Source: an uncultured Duncaniella sp. (GTDB taxonomy: Bacteria; Bacteroidota; Bacteroidia; Bacteroidales; Muribaculaceae). From it: DNA of 64,000 nucleotides. Made by a program: the position numbers and the translations under genes. The notes below the pieces were generated by a model, which searched no databases, was not told where the DNA came from, and saw only the letters and a list, made by a program, of their open reading frames with translations. The stretch covers positions 1 to 64,000 of the forward strand of contig CAJUSW010000010.1 in assembly GCA_910589485.1 (NCBI GenBank), written 5' to 3'. Each line of letters begins with the position of its first letter. The first letter of the stretch is position 1. Positions 1-8,096 of this stretch are shown piece by piece.

Positions 1-4
1 CTCA

Positions 5-34
5 TAAACCTATAAACTTCTAAACCTATAAACT
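5..34. repeat. Short direct repeat at window edge
   Basis: A 14-base unit (TAAACCTATAAACT) occurs at 5-18 and again at 21-34, two copies spaced by 16 bases. No reading frame covers it. It may be the end of a longer tandem array that lies before the window. I assign no function. Confidence 0.5.
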
Positions 35-112
35 CCCCCACCGATCGGCAAGAGCTCATTGACATATTGTAAATACTTATTCAAAGTCGCCTCCTTTGAG
101 AGAAATATAGCT

Positions 113-172
113 ATGAATCAATTGTATAAGTCCCGTGTAACCCACCACACGGGACTTATGCAATTCATTCAT
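113..172. terminator. Long near-perfect inverted repeat, possible bidirectional terminator
   Basis: Arms 113-138 and 147-172 pair at 24 of 26 positions around an 8-base loop; the inner 13 pairs (126-138 with 147-159) are perfect. There is no clear T run after either arm. It lies upstream of the promoter at 233-263, so it could end transcription from a gene before the window, or be a structured RNA or the trace of a small mobile repeat. The structure is seen directly; the role is inferred. Confidence 0.5.
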
Positions 173-232
173 GCTCTAAGAGAGTGTGTCCCCTACACCC
201 TTCTTAAAAAGACTTAATTTAAAGAGGCTGGG

Positions 233-263
233 TTGCATATTATATCAAAAAAGGCTAACTTTG
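233..263 (+). promoter_or_regulatory. Bacteroidetes-type promoter for the acyltransferase gene
   Basis: TTG at 233-235 (within TTGCATA), a 20-base spacer, and TAACTTTG at 256-263 match the Bacteroidetes -33/-7 consensus. Transcription would start near 270, giving a leader of about 150 bases that contains the repeat element 305-408 before the ATG at 423. Confidence 0.65.
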
Positions 264-304
264 ACACAACTATCGTTTCGACTATTCATTATATAATTAT
301 ATAG

Positions 305-408
305 TATAAGTAAGTCGTAAAAATTAATGCACAAATAAATAGCAAGATTTATTGAGCAAGCTCTTTAGGACTTACGTATAGCGTTTAATTTTTAAGAACG
401 TACTTATA
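305..408. repeat. Short copy of a leader repeat element with terminal inverted repeats
   Basis: Ends 305-327 and 385-408 are inverted repeats (TATAAGTA and TAAAAATTAA blocks match exactly, separated by a few mismatches). The element shares both flanks with the copy at 30085-30270 but lacks about 87 bases from its middle. The shared inner stretch includes AAGCTCTTTAGGACTTAC. It lies 41-43 bases after the -7 box of the promoter at 233-263 and ends about 14 bases before the start codon at 423. It resembles a MITE or REP-like repeat; a conserved RNA leader is the alternative. Confidence 0.7.
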
Positions 409-422
409 ATAATATCAGCGTA

Positions 423-1592
423 ATGAACGCTCAAGAATTAGACTTCACAGAAATAGCCCCATACGACGATTCGCAATTTGCCAATCGAATTGCTGAGATG
501 GTCAAGGATCCCGGTTTTGAACATGCTATCAAGTGGGTTCTCCCCAGCGTGGATTACAATCAATTCGTTAATCTACTTGTTGCAAGTAAGACTAAAAAGG
601 ATTTTCAAGTAAATATCATGCAGAAATTCCTCGAGCAACTTGAGGCAAACACATCTGCTGGTATTACCACTTCTGGTATCGAAAACGTAAAGCCCGGAGC
701 GTCCTACACATTCATATCCAATCACAGAGATATCGTGCTCGACGCATCATTCATTAACTTGTGCTTCTTGCGCGAGGGTATGAAGACCTCCGAGGTGGCA
801 ATTGGAGACAACCTCCTGATCTACGATTGGATTACCCATCTCGTGAAGCTTAACGGAAGTTTCATTGTTAAGCGAAATCTCCCCACCCGTCAGGCACTGG
901 ATGCAGCCAAGCAACTGTCGGCTTATATCAATCACGCGCTTCATGTGAAAAACGAAAGCATATGGATCGCACAGCGTCAGGGTCGTGCCAAGGACTCGAG
1001 CGATCACACTCAGGAAAGCGTGATCAAGATGCTTGCATTGAGCGGAGGTGGCACTGTAGCCCAGAATATAGCCGGACTCAATATTTTCCCCGTCTCTATT
1101 TCATATGAGTTCGACCCCAACGATTATCTCAAGACCCGTGAATACCTTCTGCGTCATCGCGACCCCGACTTCAAAAAGAGCCAGCATGACGACCTGTTCT
1201 CTATGGAGACCGGTCTGCTTGGATATAAGGGCCGTGTGCACATAGCTTTCGCGTCATGTATATCCCACATGATTGAAGCCCTTCCCGAAGGCACCGATAA
1301 GCAGGAAGTATATCAGCGGGCTTGTCACAGCATCGATTGTGGCATACACGGTGGTTACAAGATCTTCCCCATTAACTATGTGGCTTACGATCGCGCGTTC
1401 GATAGTGACATGTATGCCGAACGTTACTCAGCGGAGGAGGCCGACAAGGTCACCGCTTATATCGAGGGACAGCTCGACAAGATCGATGTCCCGGATGTGA
1501 CGCCTCAGGAACGTAATTTCATGCGCACATACATGTACACCATGTACGCCAATCCCTTACGTAACAAACTTATTGCAATCGGATATTGCTGA
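423..1592 (+). CDS. Glycerolipid acyltransferase (PlsC/PlsB-like)
   Basis: A 389-residue protein with the acyltransferase motifs in order: SNHRDIVLD (His101, Asp103, Asp107), NGSFIVKR near residue 145, AQRQGRAKD near 182 in place of the usual EGTRS block, and IFPVSISYEFDP near 222. These are the motifs of enzymes that move an acyl chain to (lyso)glycerol phosphate in membrane lipid synthesis. The usual catalytic spacing is HX4D; here the Asp after His101 is one place further (D107). The ATG at 423 follows the promoter and repeat element. The next gene begins about 46 bases downstream. The family is clear; the exact acyl acceptor is not. Confidence 0.8.
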   Translation: MNAQELDFTEIAPYDDSQFANRIAEMVKDPGFEHAIKWVLPSVDYNQFVNLLVASKTKKDFQVNIMQKFLEQLEANTSAGITTSGIENVKPGASYTFISNHRDIVLDASFINLCFLREGMKTSEVAIGDNLLIYDWITHLVKLNGSFIVKRNLPTRQALDAAKQLSAYINHALHVKNESIWIAQRQGRAKDSSDHTQESVIKMLALSGGGTVAQNIAGLNIFPVSISYEFDPNDYLKTREYLLRHRDPDFKKSQHDDLFSMETGLLGYKGRVHIAFASCISHMIEALPEGTDKQEVYQRACHSIDCGIHGGYKIFPINYVAYDRAFDSDMYAERYSAEEADKVTAYIEGQLDKIDVPDVTPQERNFMRTYMYTMYANPLRNKLIAIGYC

Positions 1593-1638
1593 TCAGGCAT
1601 CTCTATTACTCTCTCCTCTCCCCTCTTTTATATTTAGT

Positions 1639-2826
1639 ATGCGTATCCCCTGGATTCCACTTGTTATCTTTCTGTTGTTAAGCGTTTTCTCCGACTTCTA
1701 CATATATAAATGTCTGAAGACTCGCTTTCGTAACAGGTTTTGGAGCAGACTGCATTTATGGATCTCCATTATATTGTATGTAGTGCTTGCATGTGCGCTC
1801 CTCATGCCTCGTAAAAGTGGCGACAATGACGTACTATTGTCGGTGATGTGGATGTTGTACACATTCTTGTCAGTATATCTGCCCAAGTACTTGTTTGTGT
1901 TGATCGACTTGATCAGTCGTATTCCATGTCTCTTTAGGCGGAAAAGGATCCGGGCCATATCAGTTGTAGCTGCATTTGTGGGTTTCTTTACGTTCGCGTG
2001 TATGTGGTGGGGCGCTTTGATCAATCGTTTCAATATTGATGTCAAGGAGGTCGAGATCTCGAGATCCGATCTCCCGGCCCGGTTTGATGGATACAGGATT
2101 GTCCAGATCTCCGACATGCACACTGGCACATATGGATCCGACACCACATTCATATCCAAGGTTGTCGACCGGGTTAACACTCTGTCGCCCGACCTGATTG
2201 TATTCACCGGCGATATCGTTAATTCAAGATCCTTTGAATTGACTCCCCACCTCTCCCCTCTCAGCCGTCTGAGTGCGCCAGACGGAGTGATATCCATAAT
2301 GGGTAATCATGATTATGGCGACTATGCCACCTGGAATTCCCCCGAAGAAAAAGCCGGAAGCGTACAGTATCTTAAGGATATGCAACGTAGCATCGGATGG
2401 GAGATGCTTAACAACTCCACCCGTCTTATCGGTCGTGGATCCGACACCATCGCGATAATTGGTGTTGAGAATATAGGCGATCATCCCTTCCCTGTCTATG
2501 GTTCTCTTGCCAAGGCATATCCCGCCACTGAAGACTCCCGGTTCAAAATCCTGTTGACCCACAACCCTGCTCACTGGACTGATTCGATATCCGGCAACAG
2601 TGATATCAATATTCCCTTGACACTCTCCGGACACACTCACGCCATGCAGATGGAGGTCGCCGGCATATCACCTGCCGCCTTGCGCTATCCCACTTGGGGC
2701 GGATTGTATGCCGACAATGATTCCACCCATCTGCTTTACGTAAATATTGGCCTGGGCACCGTAGGGTTTCCGGCACGAATTGGAGCCGAGCCGGAGATTT
2801 CGGTACTGACATTGCACAAAAAATAG
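1639..2826 (+). CDS. Membrane-anchored metallophosphoesterase (YkuE-like)
   Basis: A 395-residue protein from the ATG at 1639. An in-frame TTG at 1573 would overlap the previous gene and add an unconserved stretch, so I prefer 1639. The first about 140 residues hold hydrophobic membrane segments, followed by a calcineurin-like phosphoesterase domain: SDMHTG (Asp159, His161), FTGDIVNSR, GNHDY (222-226) and SGHTHAMQM (His332, His334), the residues that bind two metal ions. Relatives act on lipid-linked phosphates at the membrane; the substrate here is unknown. It is co-directional with the acyltransferase and the broken tex gene. Confidence 0.85.
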   Translation: MRIPWIPLVIFLLLSVFSDFYIYKCLKTRFRNRFWSRLHLWISIILYVVLACALLMPRKSGDNDVLLSVMWMLYTFLSVYLPKYLFVLIDLISRIPCLFRRKRIRAISVVAAFVGFFTFACMWWGALINRFNIDVKEVEISRSDLPARFDGYRIVQISDMHTGTYGSDTTFISKVVDRVNTLSPDLIVFTGDIVNSRSFELTPHLSPLSRLSAPDGVISIMGNHDYGDYATWNSPEEKAGSVQYLKDMQRSIGWEMLNNSTRLIGRGSDTIAIIGVENIGDHPFPVYGSLAKAYPATEDSRFKILLTHNPAHWTDSISGNSDINIPLTLSGHTHAMQMEVAGISPAALRYPTWGGLYADNDSTHLLYVNIGLGTVGFPARIGAEPEISVLTLHKK

Positions 2827-2862
2827 CTCTTAACATAATCTCACACAACACACCCTTACTCA

Positions 2863-5006
2863 ATGGTTAACGTTCACGCTAATGTAATCACTAAGGAACT
2901 CGGTACTTACCTCCGCAAGCACGTTGCGGCATGTCTGCGATTACTTGATGAAGGAGCCACCGTCCCTTTCATATCCCGATACCGCAAGGAAGCGACCGGA
3001 GGAATGGACGAGGTAACTGTATATAATATAAAGAAACGTCACGAGGCTCTATTTGAAATAGAGAAACGCAAGGAATATATTCGCCAGATCCTTACTGAGA
3101 ACAATGCCCTCACCCCCGAACTCGATGCCCGTATCGAGGAGACTCTCGATCCCGTGGTGCTCGAGGACATATATCTCCCCTATAAACCTAAACGCAACAC
3201 CCGCGCCCAAGCTGCCCGCGCTCTCGGCCTTGAGCCCTTGGCTAAAATGATCATGTCGCAGTCATCAGGCTCCTCAGCCTCCCAGCTGGCTGCCAAGTTC
3301 GTTAAGGGCGATGTCAAGAGTGCCGACGATGCTATTGCCGGCGCTTCCGATATCATTGCCGAATGGGTGAGCGAGAGCGAGAAAGCCCGTAACATTGTCC
3401 GTTCCCGCTATCAGCGTTCGGCTACAATTGTGGCTAAGGTTGTCCCCGGCAAAGAAGCCGATGGCGATAAATACCAGAACTATTTCAATTTCTCCGAACC
3501 CTTGCGCACGTGCAACTCCCACCGGTATCTCGCAATCCGCCGGGCCGAGGAGGAAGGGATACTGAAAGTCTCGATCTGCATTGACGACAATGAGATGATC
3601 GACCGCTTGTCCCGCATGTTCATCCGCTCCACAGCATCGGCCGAACTCGCCGATATTGTCGCTGCGGCTGTCAAGGATGGATACCGTCGGCTCATGCGTC
3701 CGTCAATCGAGAACGAGATCGCCGCTTCCACCAAGGAGAAAAGCGACAACGGTGCCATTCAGATGTTTGCCGATAATGTGCGGCAGCTGCTTATGTCCCC
3801 CCGTTGGGACGTAAGCGCATCCTTGCCATTGATCCCGGTTATAGGACCGGTTGCAAGGTGGTAGTGCTTGATGAGCAGGGCAATCTCCTCGATCACACGG
3901 TGATCTACCCCACCCCGCCTGCCAATGATTTTGTAGGAGCCGGCGACGCGCTGTGTTATCTTGTCAACCGTTACCGCATTGATGCGATTGCCATTGGCAC
4001 CGGCACCGGCGGACGTGAGACCGAGCGTTTCCTCCGTGATGTCGTGTTCACCCGCCGTGTACAGATATTCATGGTCAACGAGCAGGGCGCATCGATTTAT
4101 TCAGCCTCCGAAGTGGCCCGTGAGGAATTCCCCAACGAGGATGTCACTGTGCGTGGCGCAGTATCTATCGGACGTCGTCTGCTCGACCCGCTCGCCGAGC
4201 TGGTGAAGATCGATCCGAAAAGCATCGGTGTCGGACAGTATCAGCACGATGTCAATCAGGCTCGCCTCAAGGATTCGCTTGATTACGTTGTTGAAGCATG
4301 CGTCAATTCAGTTGGCATCAATGTCAACACCGCCTCCCGTCAGCTGTTGAGCTATGTGTCAGGCATAGGCCCTACCCTCGCGGGAAACATTGTGAAGTAT
4401 CGCGCTGAGAACGGCCCGTTCAAAACTCGTTCCGAGCTCATGAATGTTCCTCGTATGGGAGAAAAGGCATTCCAGATGTGTGCCGGTTTCCTTCGTATCC
4501 CCGAGTCGGCCAATCCTCTTGACAATACAGCCGTCCATCCCGAGAGATACGACCTTGTGGAGCAAATGGCATCCGATGTGAATGCCGATGTCGCAAAATT
4601 GACTCGCGACCGCAATCTTCTTCACAAGATCGAACTTGACCGTTATGTCACAAAGGATACAGGCCTGCCCACTCTCACCGATATCGTTCTTGAACTTGAG
4701 AAGCCTGGCCGTGACCCGCGTGAGACTGTCGAAGAGCCGGTTTATGACGATTCGATCAAGAAGATTGATGATCTGCACATCGGCCAGGAACTTTCCGGAA
4801 AGGTCAATAACATCACCGCCTTCGGAGTGTTTGTCGATCTCGGCATGAAGGAAAACGGGTTAATACACATTTCCCAGCTCAGCGACCGTTTCATCTCATC
4901 GCCGGCCGATGTGGTCCGCATCGGACAGCGTGTCAATGTCAAGGTCATTGACATTGATGTGGCCCGTGGCCGAATTGCCTTGACCATGAAGGGGATACCC
5001 CAGTAA
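2863..5006 (+). pseudogene. tex: Tex-family RNA-binding transcription accessory protein, broken by a one-base frameshift
   Basis: The first frame (2863-3864) encodes the Tex N-terminal and helical parts; the second (from about 3804 to 5006) encodes the YqgF/RuvX-like domain (ILAIDPGYRTGCKVV), a helix-hairpin-helix part (SGIGPTLAGNIVKYR) and a C-terminal S1 RNA-binding domain (GKVNNITAFGVFVDLG). The frames switch at a run of six C bases, 3797-3802. One extra C would read through as LLMSPPLGRKRILAIDPG and give one protein of about 714 residues, the usual Tex length. Everything else is intact and no other stop occurs, so a sequencing error, a recent mutation or slippage are all possible. The second frame has only a TTG (3804) as its start. 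Confidence 0.85.
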
Positions 5007-5034
5007 TCCGTTCTGAAACAATTATAACACCAAT

Positions 5035-5433
5035 ATGGAATATCCCTACGCCTGTACCATAGGTCTTGGAAGCAACACCCCCGACAGGGAAGCTCAGATC
5101 AAGGACGCGATCGATCACATATGTGATTATCTCTCCCGGGCTTCTGTGTCAACCGTATATGAGTCCCCGGCCATAAATGGCAAGGACGCACCCTATCTTA
5201 ACGCCGTTATCCACGGGTTATCCCCTGTCGGTAGCCCCGCGTTGATCTCATTTTTGAAAGAGTGGGAGCGTGACAAGGGTCGCACTGAGAGTGCCCCCGG
5301 AGAGGTACCGATCGATCTTGACCTCGTGATTTTTAATTCGAGGATATTGCGCCCGAAGGACTTCGAGCGTCACTACTTCAACCGTGGCTACAGGGAATTG
5401 CTGGCCAACGGGGCTTTCTTGATTGACAATTAA
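5035..5433 (+). CDS. folK: 2-amino-4-hydroxy-6-hydroxymethyldihydropteridine pyrophosphokinase (HPPK)
   Basis: A 132-residue protein with the HPPK start IGLGSNTPDRE, the middle VYESPAINGKDAPYLNAV, and the metal- and pterin-binding end PIDLDLVIFN. HPPK transfers pyrophosphate from ATP to the pterin in folate synthesis, in the cytosol. It is shorter than the common 150-160 residues, with little sequence after the PIDLDL block, but the core motifs are present. It begins 28 bases after tex and precedes tsaB by 28 bases, so the three are probably co-transcribed. Confidence 0.8.
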   Translation: MEYPYACTIGLGSNTPDREAQIKDAIDHICDYLSRASVSTVYESPAINGKDAPYLNAVIHGLSPVGSPALISFLKEWERDKGRTESAPGEVPIDLDLVIFNSRILRPKDFERHYFNRGYRELLANGAFLIDN

Positions 5434-5461
5434 TTACATTTATCCTTAAGACTTACCTACT

Positions 5462-6160
5462 ATGGCTGTGATTCTTAATATTGAGACCTCGGCTGCCGCT
5501 ACTTCAGTTGCCCTTACTGCCGAGGGGATGGTGCTCGCCCACCAGGAGGATATGGATGGCCGAAACCAGGCGGCACTTCTGAGCGACTATGTAAAGTATT
5601 GCCTTGACTTTGCCGCTGAAAAGGAACTGAAGCTCGATGCTGTGGCCGTATCAATGGGGCCGGGTAGCTATACCGGCTTGCGTATCGGTCTGTCTGAGGC
5701 CAAAGGCCTCGCCTATGCTCTCGATGTTCCGTTGATAGGCATTGACACTCTCAAACTTATGGCATGTCAGGTGATGTTCACAGTCGATACCCTTGTGGGT
5801 GATGAGATCTTCGTGCCTATGGTCGATGCCCGTCGTATGGAGGTATATACCTGCGCCTACGATTTCTCGCTTGAACCTCTGATGGATAAGGCTCCGCTTA
5901 TTCTGGATGAAAACAGTTACGGCAATCTGCTGTCAGGCGATCGAAAAGTCCTGTTTTTCGGAGATGGAAGCGACAAGGCCAAGAGCGTGATCACCGCCCC
6001 CAATGCCGAATTTGTCCCTGACATCCGTCCGCTCGCCATTGATATGATAGCCCTCAGTGAGCAAGCATATACGCGGCGTGAGTTCCTGGATACTGCCTAC
6101 AGCACCCCCGATTATATTAAAGATTTCCAGGCTACGAAACCCAAGGATCGTCTGTCCTGA
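5462..6160 (+). CDS. tsaB: tRNA threonylcarbamoyladenosine biosynthesis protein TsaB
   Basis: A 232-residue ASKHA-fold protein: ILNIETSAAATSVAL at the N-terminus and SMGPGSYTGLRIGLSEAKGL near residue 65, which is the TsaB signature. TsaB is the inactive partner that holds TsaD in the complex that makes t6A37 on tRNAs reading ANN codons. Length is normal. It starts with ATG at 5462 and is followed 26 bases later by the methyltransferase gene. Confidence 0.93.
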   Translation: MAVILNIETSAAATSVALTAEGMVLAHQEDMDGRNQAALLSDYVKYCLDFAAEKELKLDAVAVSMGPGSYTGLRIGLSEAKGLAYALDVPLIGIDTLKLMACQVMFTVDTLVGDEIFVPMVDARRMEVYTCAYDFSLEPLMDKAPLILDENSYGNLLSGDRKVLFFGDGSDKAKSVITAPNAEFVPDIRPLAIDMIALSEQAYTRREFLDTAYSTPDYIKDFQATKPKDRLS

Positions 6161-6186
6161 TTCCGCCAATTCTTTTAAAGGACCAC

Positions 6187-7338
6187 ATGGCTACCGATTT
6201 CAATCGTCTCCGGCTTAAGCATCATGGCGACGCGCAGAAGCTACATGAGATCTTGCAGATGGAATGTCGTCACAAATGCGGGAAGAAGTTGGCGTCAACG
6301 CTCGGATTATGCCCCGGTTTCGAGTTCCCGTCGGTAGCGTTGGCCGAGATGTCCACCTCTGATGATGTCGCATCCTTGCACGCTGACATTATCGATGAGC
6401 CTTGCTCCATTCTTGATATGACTGCCGGACTTGGCATTGACTCATTTCATTTTGCAAGGAAAGGCTGTCGGGTGACAGCTGTCGAAATCTCTCATGATGC
6501 TGCGGAAGCATTGTCGCATAATGTCCGTGCAATGGGCTTGGATGACATGGTGACAGTCATTGAGGGGGATTCCGTCAAATGGCTTGAGGAGAACGATGCG
6601 GAGTTTGATACCATTTTCATTGATCCGGCACGTCGCGATTCTTCCGGAAGGCATTTCTCATTCAGCCAATGCGCGCCCGATCTCACGCTGATTATGCCGT
6701 TACTCCTTTCACGTTGTTCCCGGCTTATCGTGAAGGCGTCTCCGATGCTCGACATATCATCGGCGTTGAAGGAACTTGGTGTGAAATCATGTGACGTAAT
6801 CACCATTGGGACCACCAAGGAATGTAAGGAGATCGTTTTGGATATATGCGCCGATACAGTGCACGACGATGCTACAGGAGTGAGAATCTCATGTCACACC
6901 GTCGGTGGATATGCCCCCTACTTCATTTCTAAAGGTAATGATGGCTGTCAGCCAGGCTATATGAAACCTGAGCCGGGAGGATTCCTCATGCAACCGTTTC
7001 CCGCCGTGATGAAGGGTACTGGAGGAATAGTGAACGGATACAGCAAGCTGCACCCGTTCACACATTTATATTATTCTGACACTTTCAGCGACTCCTTCCC
7101 TGGAACAAGTTTCCCGATTATCGAGGTAGTACCTTTCAACAAAGCGTCAGTCAAGTCGTTCAGGAATGACTATCCGAAGATAAATGTTGCCTCTCGCAAT
7201 TTCCCGTTGTCAGCCCCTGAGCTCGCCAAAAAATTGAGGATTGCCGAAGGTGGCGAAGAAATGGTATTTGGAGTGACACTTGACGATGGTTCCCGGGCGC
7301 TGATTGTCACAGGCCCGGGTGTGAACCATGTCAGATGA
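6187..7338 (+). CDS. SAM-dependent methyltransferase with THUMP-like domain
   Basis: A 383-residue protein. The central class I methyltransferase fold shows ILDMTAGLGIDSFHFA (SAM-binding loop), VTAVEIS and FIDPARRD, the last like the DPPY-type motif IV of RNA and DNA methylases. The C-terminal part resembles the ferredoxin-fold/THUMP-like region found in a Bacteroidales family of these enzymes, which suggests an RNA substrate. The target is unknown. It ends 8 bases inside the end of the convergent rlmB gene. Confidence 0.8.
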   Translation: MATDFNRLRLKHHGDAQKLHEILQMECRHKCGKKLASTLGLCPGFEFPSVALAEMSTSDDVASLHADIIDEPCSILDMTAGLGIDSFHFARKGCRVTAVEISHDAAEALSHNVRAMGLDDMVTVIEGDSVKWLEENDAEFDTIFIDPARRDSSGRHFSFSQCAPDLTLIMPLLLSRCSRLIVKASPMLDISSALKELGVKSCDVITIGTTKECKEIVLDICADTVHDDATGVRISCHTVGGYAPYFISKGNDGCQPGYMKPEPGGFLMQPFPAVMKGTGGIVNGYSKLHPFTHLYYSDTFSDSFPGTSFPIIEVVPFNKASVKSFRNDYPKINVASRNFPLSAPELAKKLRIAEGGEEMVFGVTLDDGSRALIVTGPGVNHVR

Positions 7339-8086
7339 CCTCAAGATTGGCCTGCAGACGCTGGCGCACTACCTCATAGATCATAACACCTGCAGCCACG
7401 GAAACATTGAGCGAACCGATATTTCCGAACATGGGGATTCCTACCTTAGTATCGCACTGCTCCAGTGTTGCCTCCGATATGCCTGTATCCTCGGCACCCA
7501 TCACCAAAGCCACAGGAGTGGTATAATCGCCCTGCACATAGCTTATCTCGGATTTTTCAGTTACTGCCACTACATTATAACCGTTTTCTTTCAGGAACTT
7601 TGCTGCCCACGCGGTTGAGCCGACCCTGCACACCGGAATGTGATGAAGTGCTCCGGCCGAGGTCTTGATTGCATCGCCTCCAACTGAAACGCTTCCGTGT
7701 TCAGGGATGACTATCGCATCGACTCCGGCACATTCACATGTCCTCGCTATCGCACCGAAGTTTCTCACATCGGTGATGCCATCGAGCACTACAATGAACG
7801 GGAGCAAACCTGCCTCATACAGTTCAGGAACGAGGTGGTCGAGACGGTGATACGTGATGGCCGACATCATGGCGAGCACGCCCTGATGATTCTTGCGGGT
7901 GATACGGTTGATACGCTCCACCGGCACCCTTTGCATCACAATGTGCATCTTGCGGGCAAGCCCGATTAGCTGGGCGGCAAGATCCCCCTGCAGATCCTTG
8001 GCGATGAATATCTTGTCAATTTCTTTTCCGGCTTCAATCGCCTCCATCACAGCACGTATGCCATATATGTAATCGCTCTTTTCCAT
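7331..8086 (-). CDS. rlmB: 23S rRNA (guanosine-2'-O-)-methyltransferase, SpoU/TrmH family (RlmB)
   Basis: A 251-residue SPOUT methylase: an N-terminal substrate-binding part (YIYGIRAVMEAIEAGKEIDKI), then the knotted domain with LDGITDVRNFGAIARTCEC, VMGAEDTGIS and IPMFGNIGSLNVSVAAGVM, the three SpoU motifs. RlmB methylates G2251 in the peptidyl transferase loop; a related family member with another target is possible. It is the last gene of the dnaN-to-rlmB operon, 10 bases after recN, and overlaps the end of the facing methyltransferase gene by 8 bases. Confidence 0.9.
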   Translation of the reverse strand: MEKSDYIYGIRAVMEAIEAGKEIDKIFIAKDLQGDLAAQLIGLARKMHIVMQRVPVERINRITRKNHQGVLAMMSAITYHRLDHLVPELYEAGLLPFIVVLDGITDVRNFGAIARTCECAGVDAIVIPEHGSVSVGGDAIKTSAGALHHIPVCRVGSTAWAAKFLKENGYNVVAVTEKSEISYVQGDYTTPVALVMGAEDTGISEATLEQCDTKVGIPMFGNIGSLNVSVAAGVMIYEVVRQRLQANLEVI

Positions 8087-8096
8087 GATAATTTTA

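Noticed and set aside
3797..3802. Programmed frameshift in tex
   Set aside because: No downstream pseudoknot or stimulatory site was evident and Tex is not known to be made this way; a base error or mutation is simpler.
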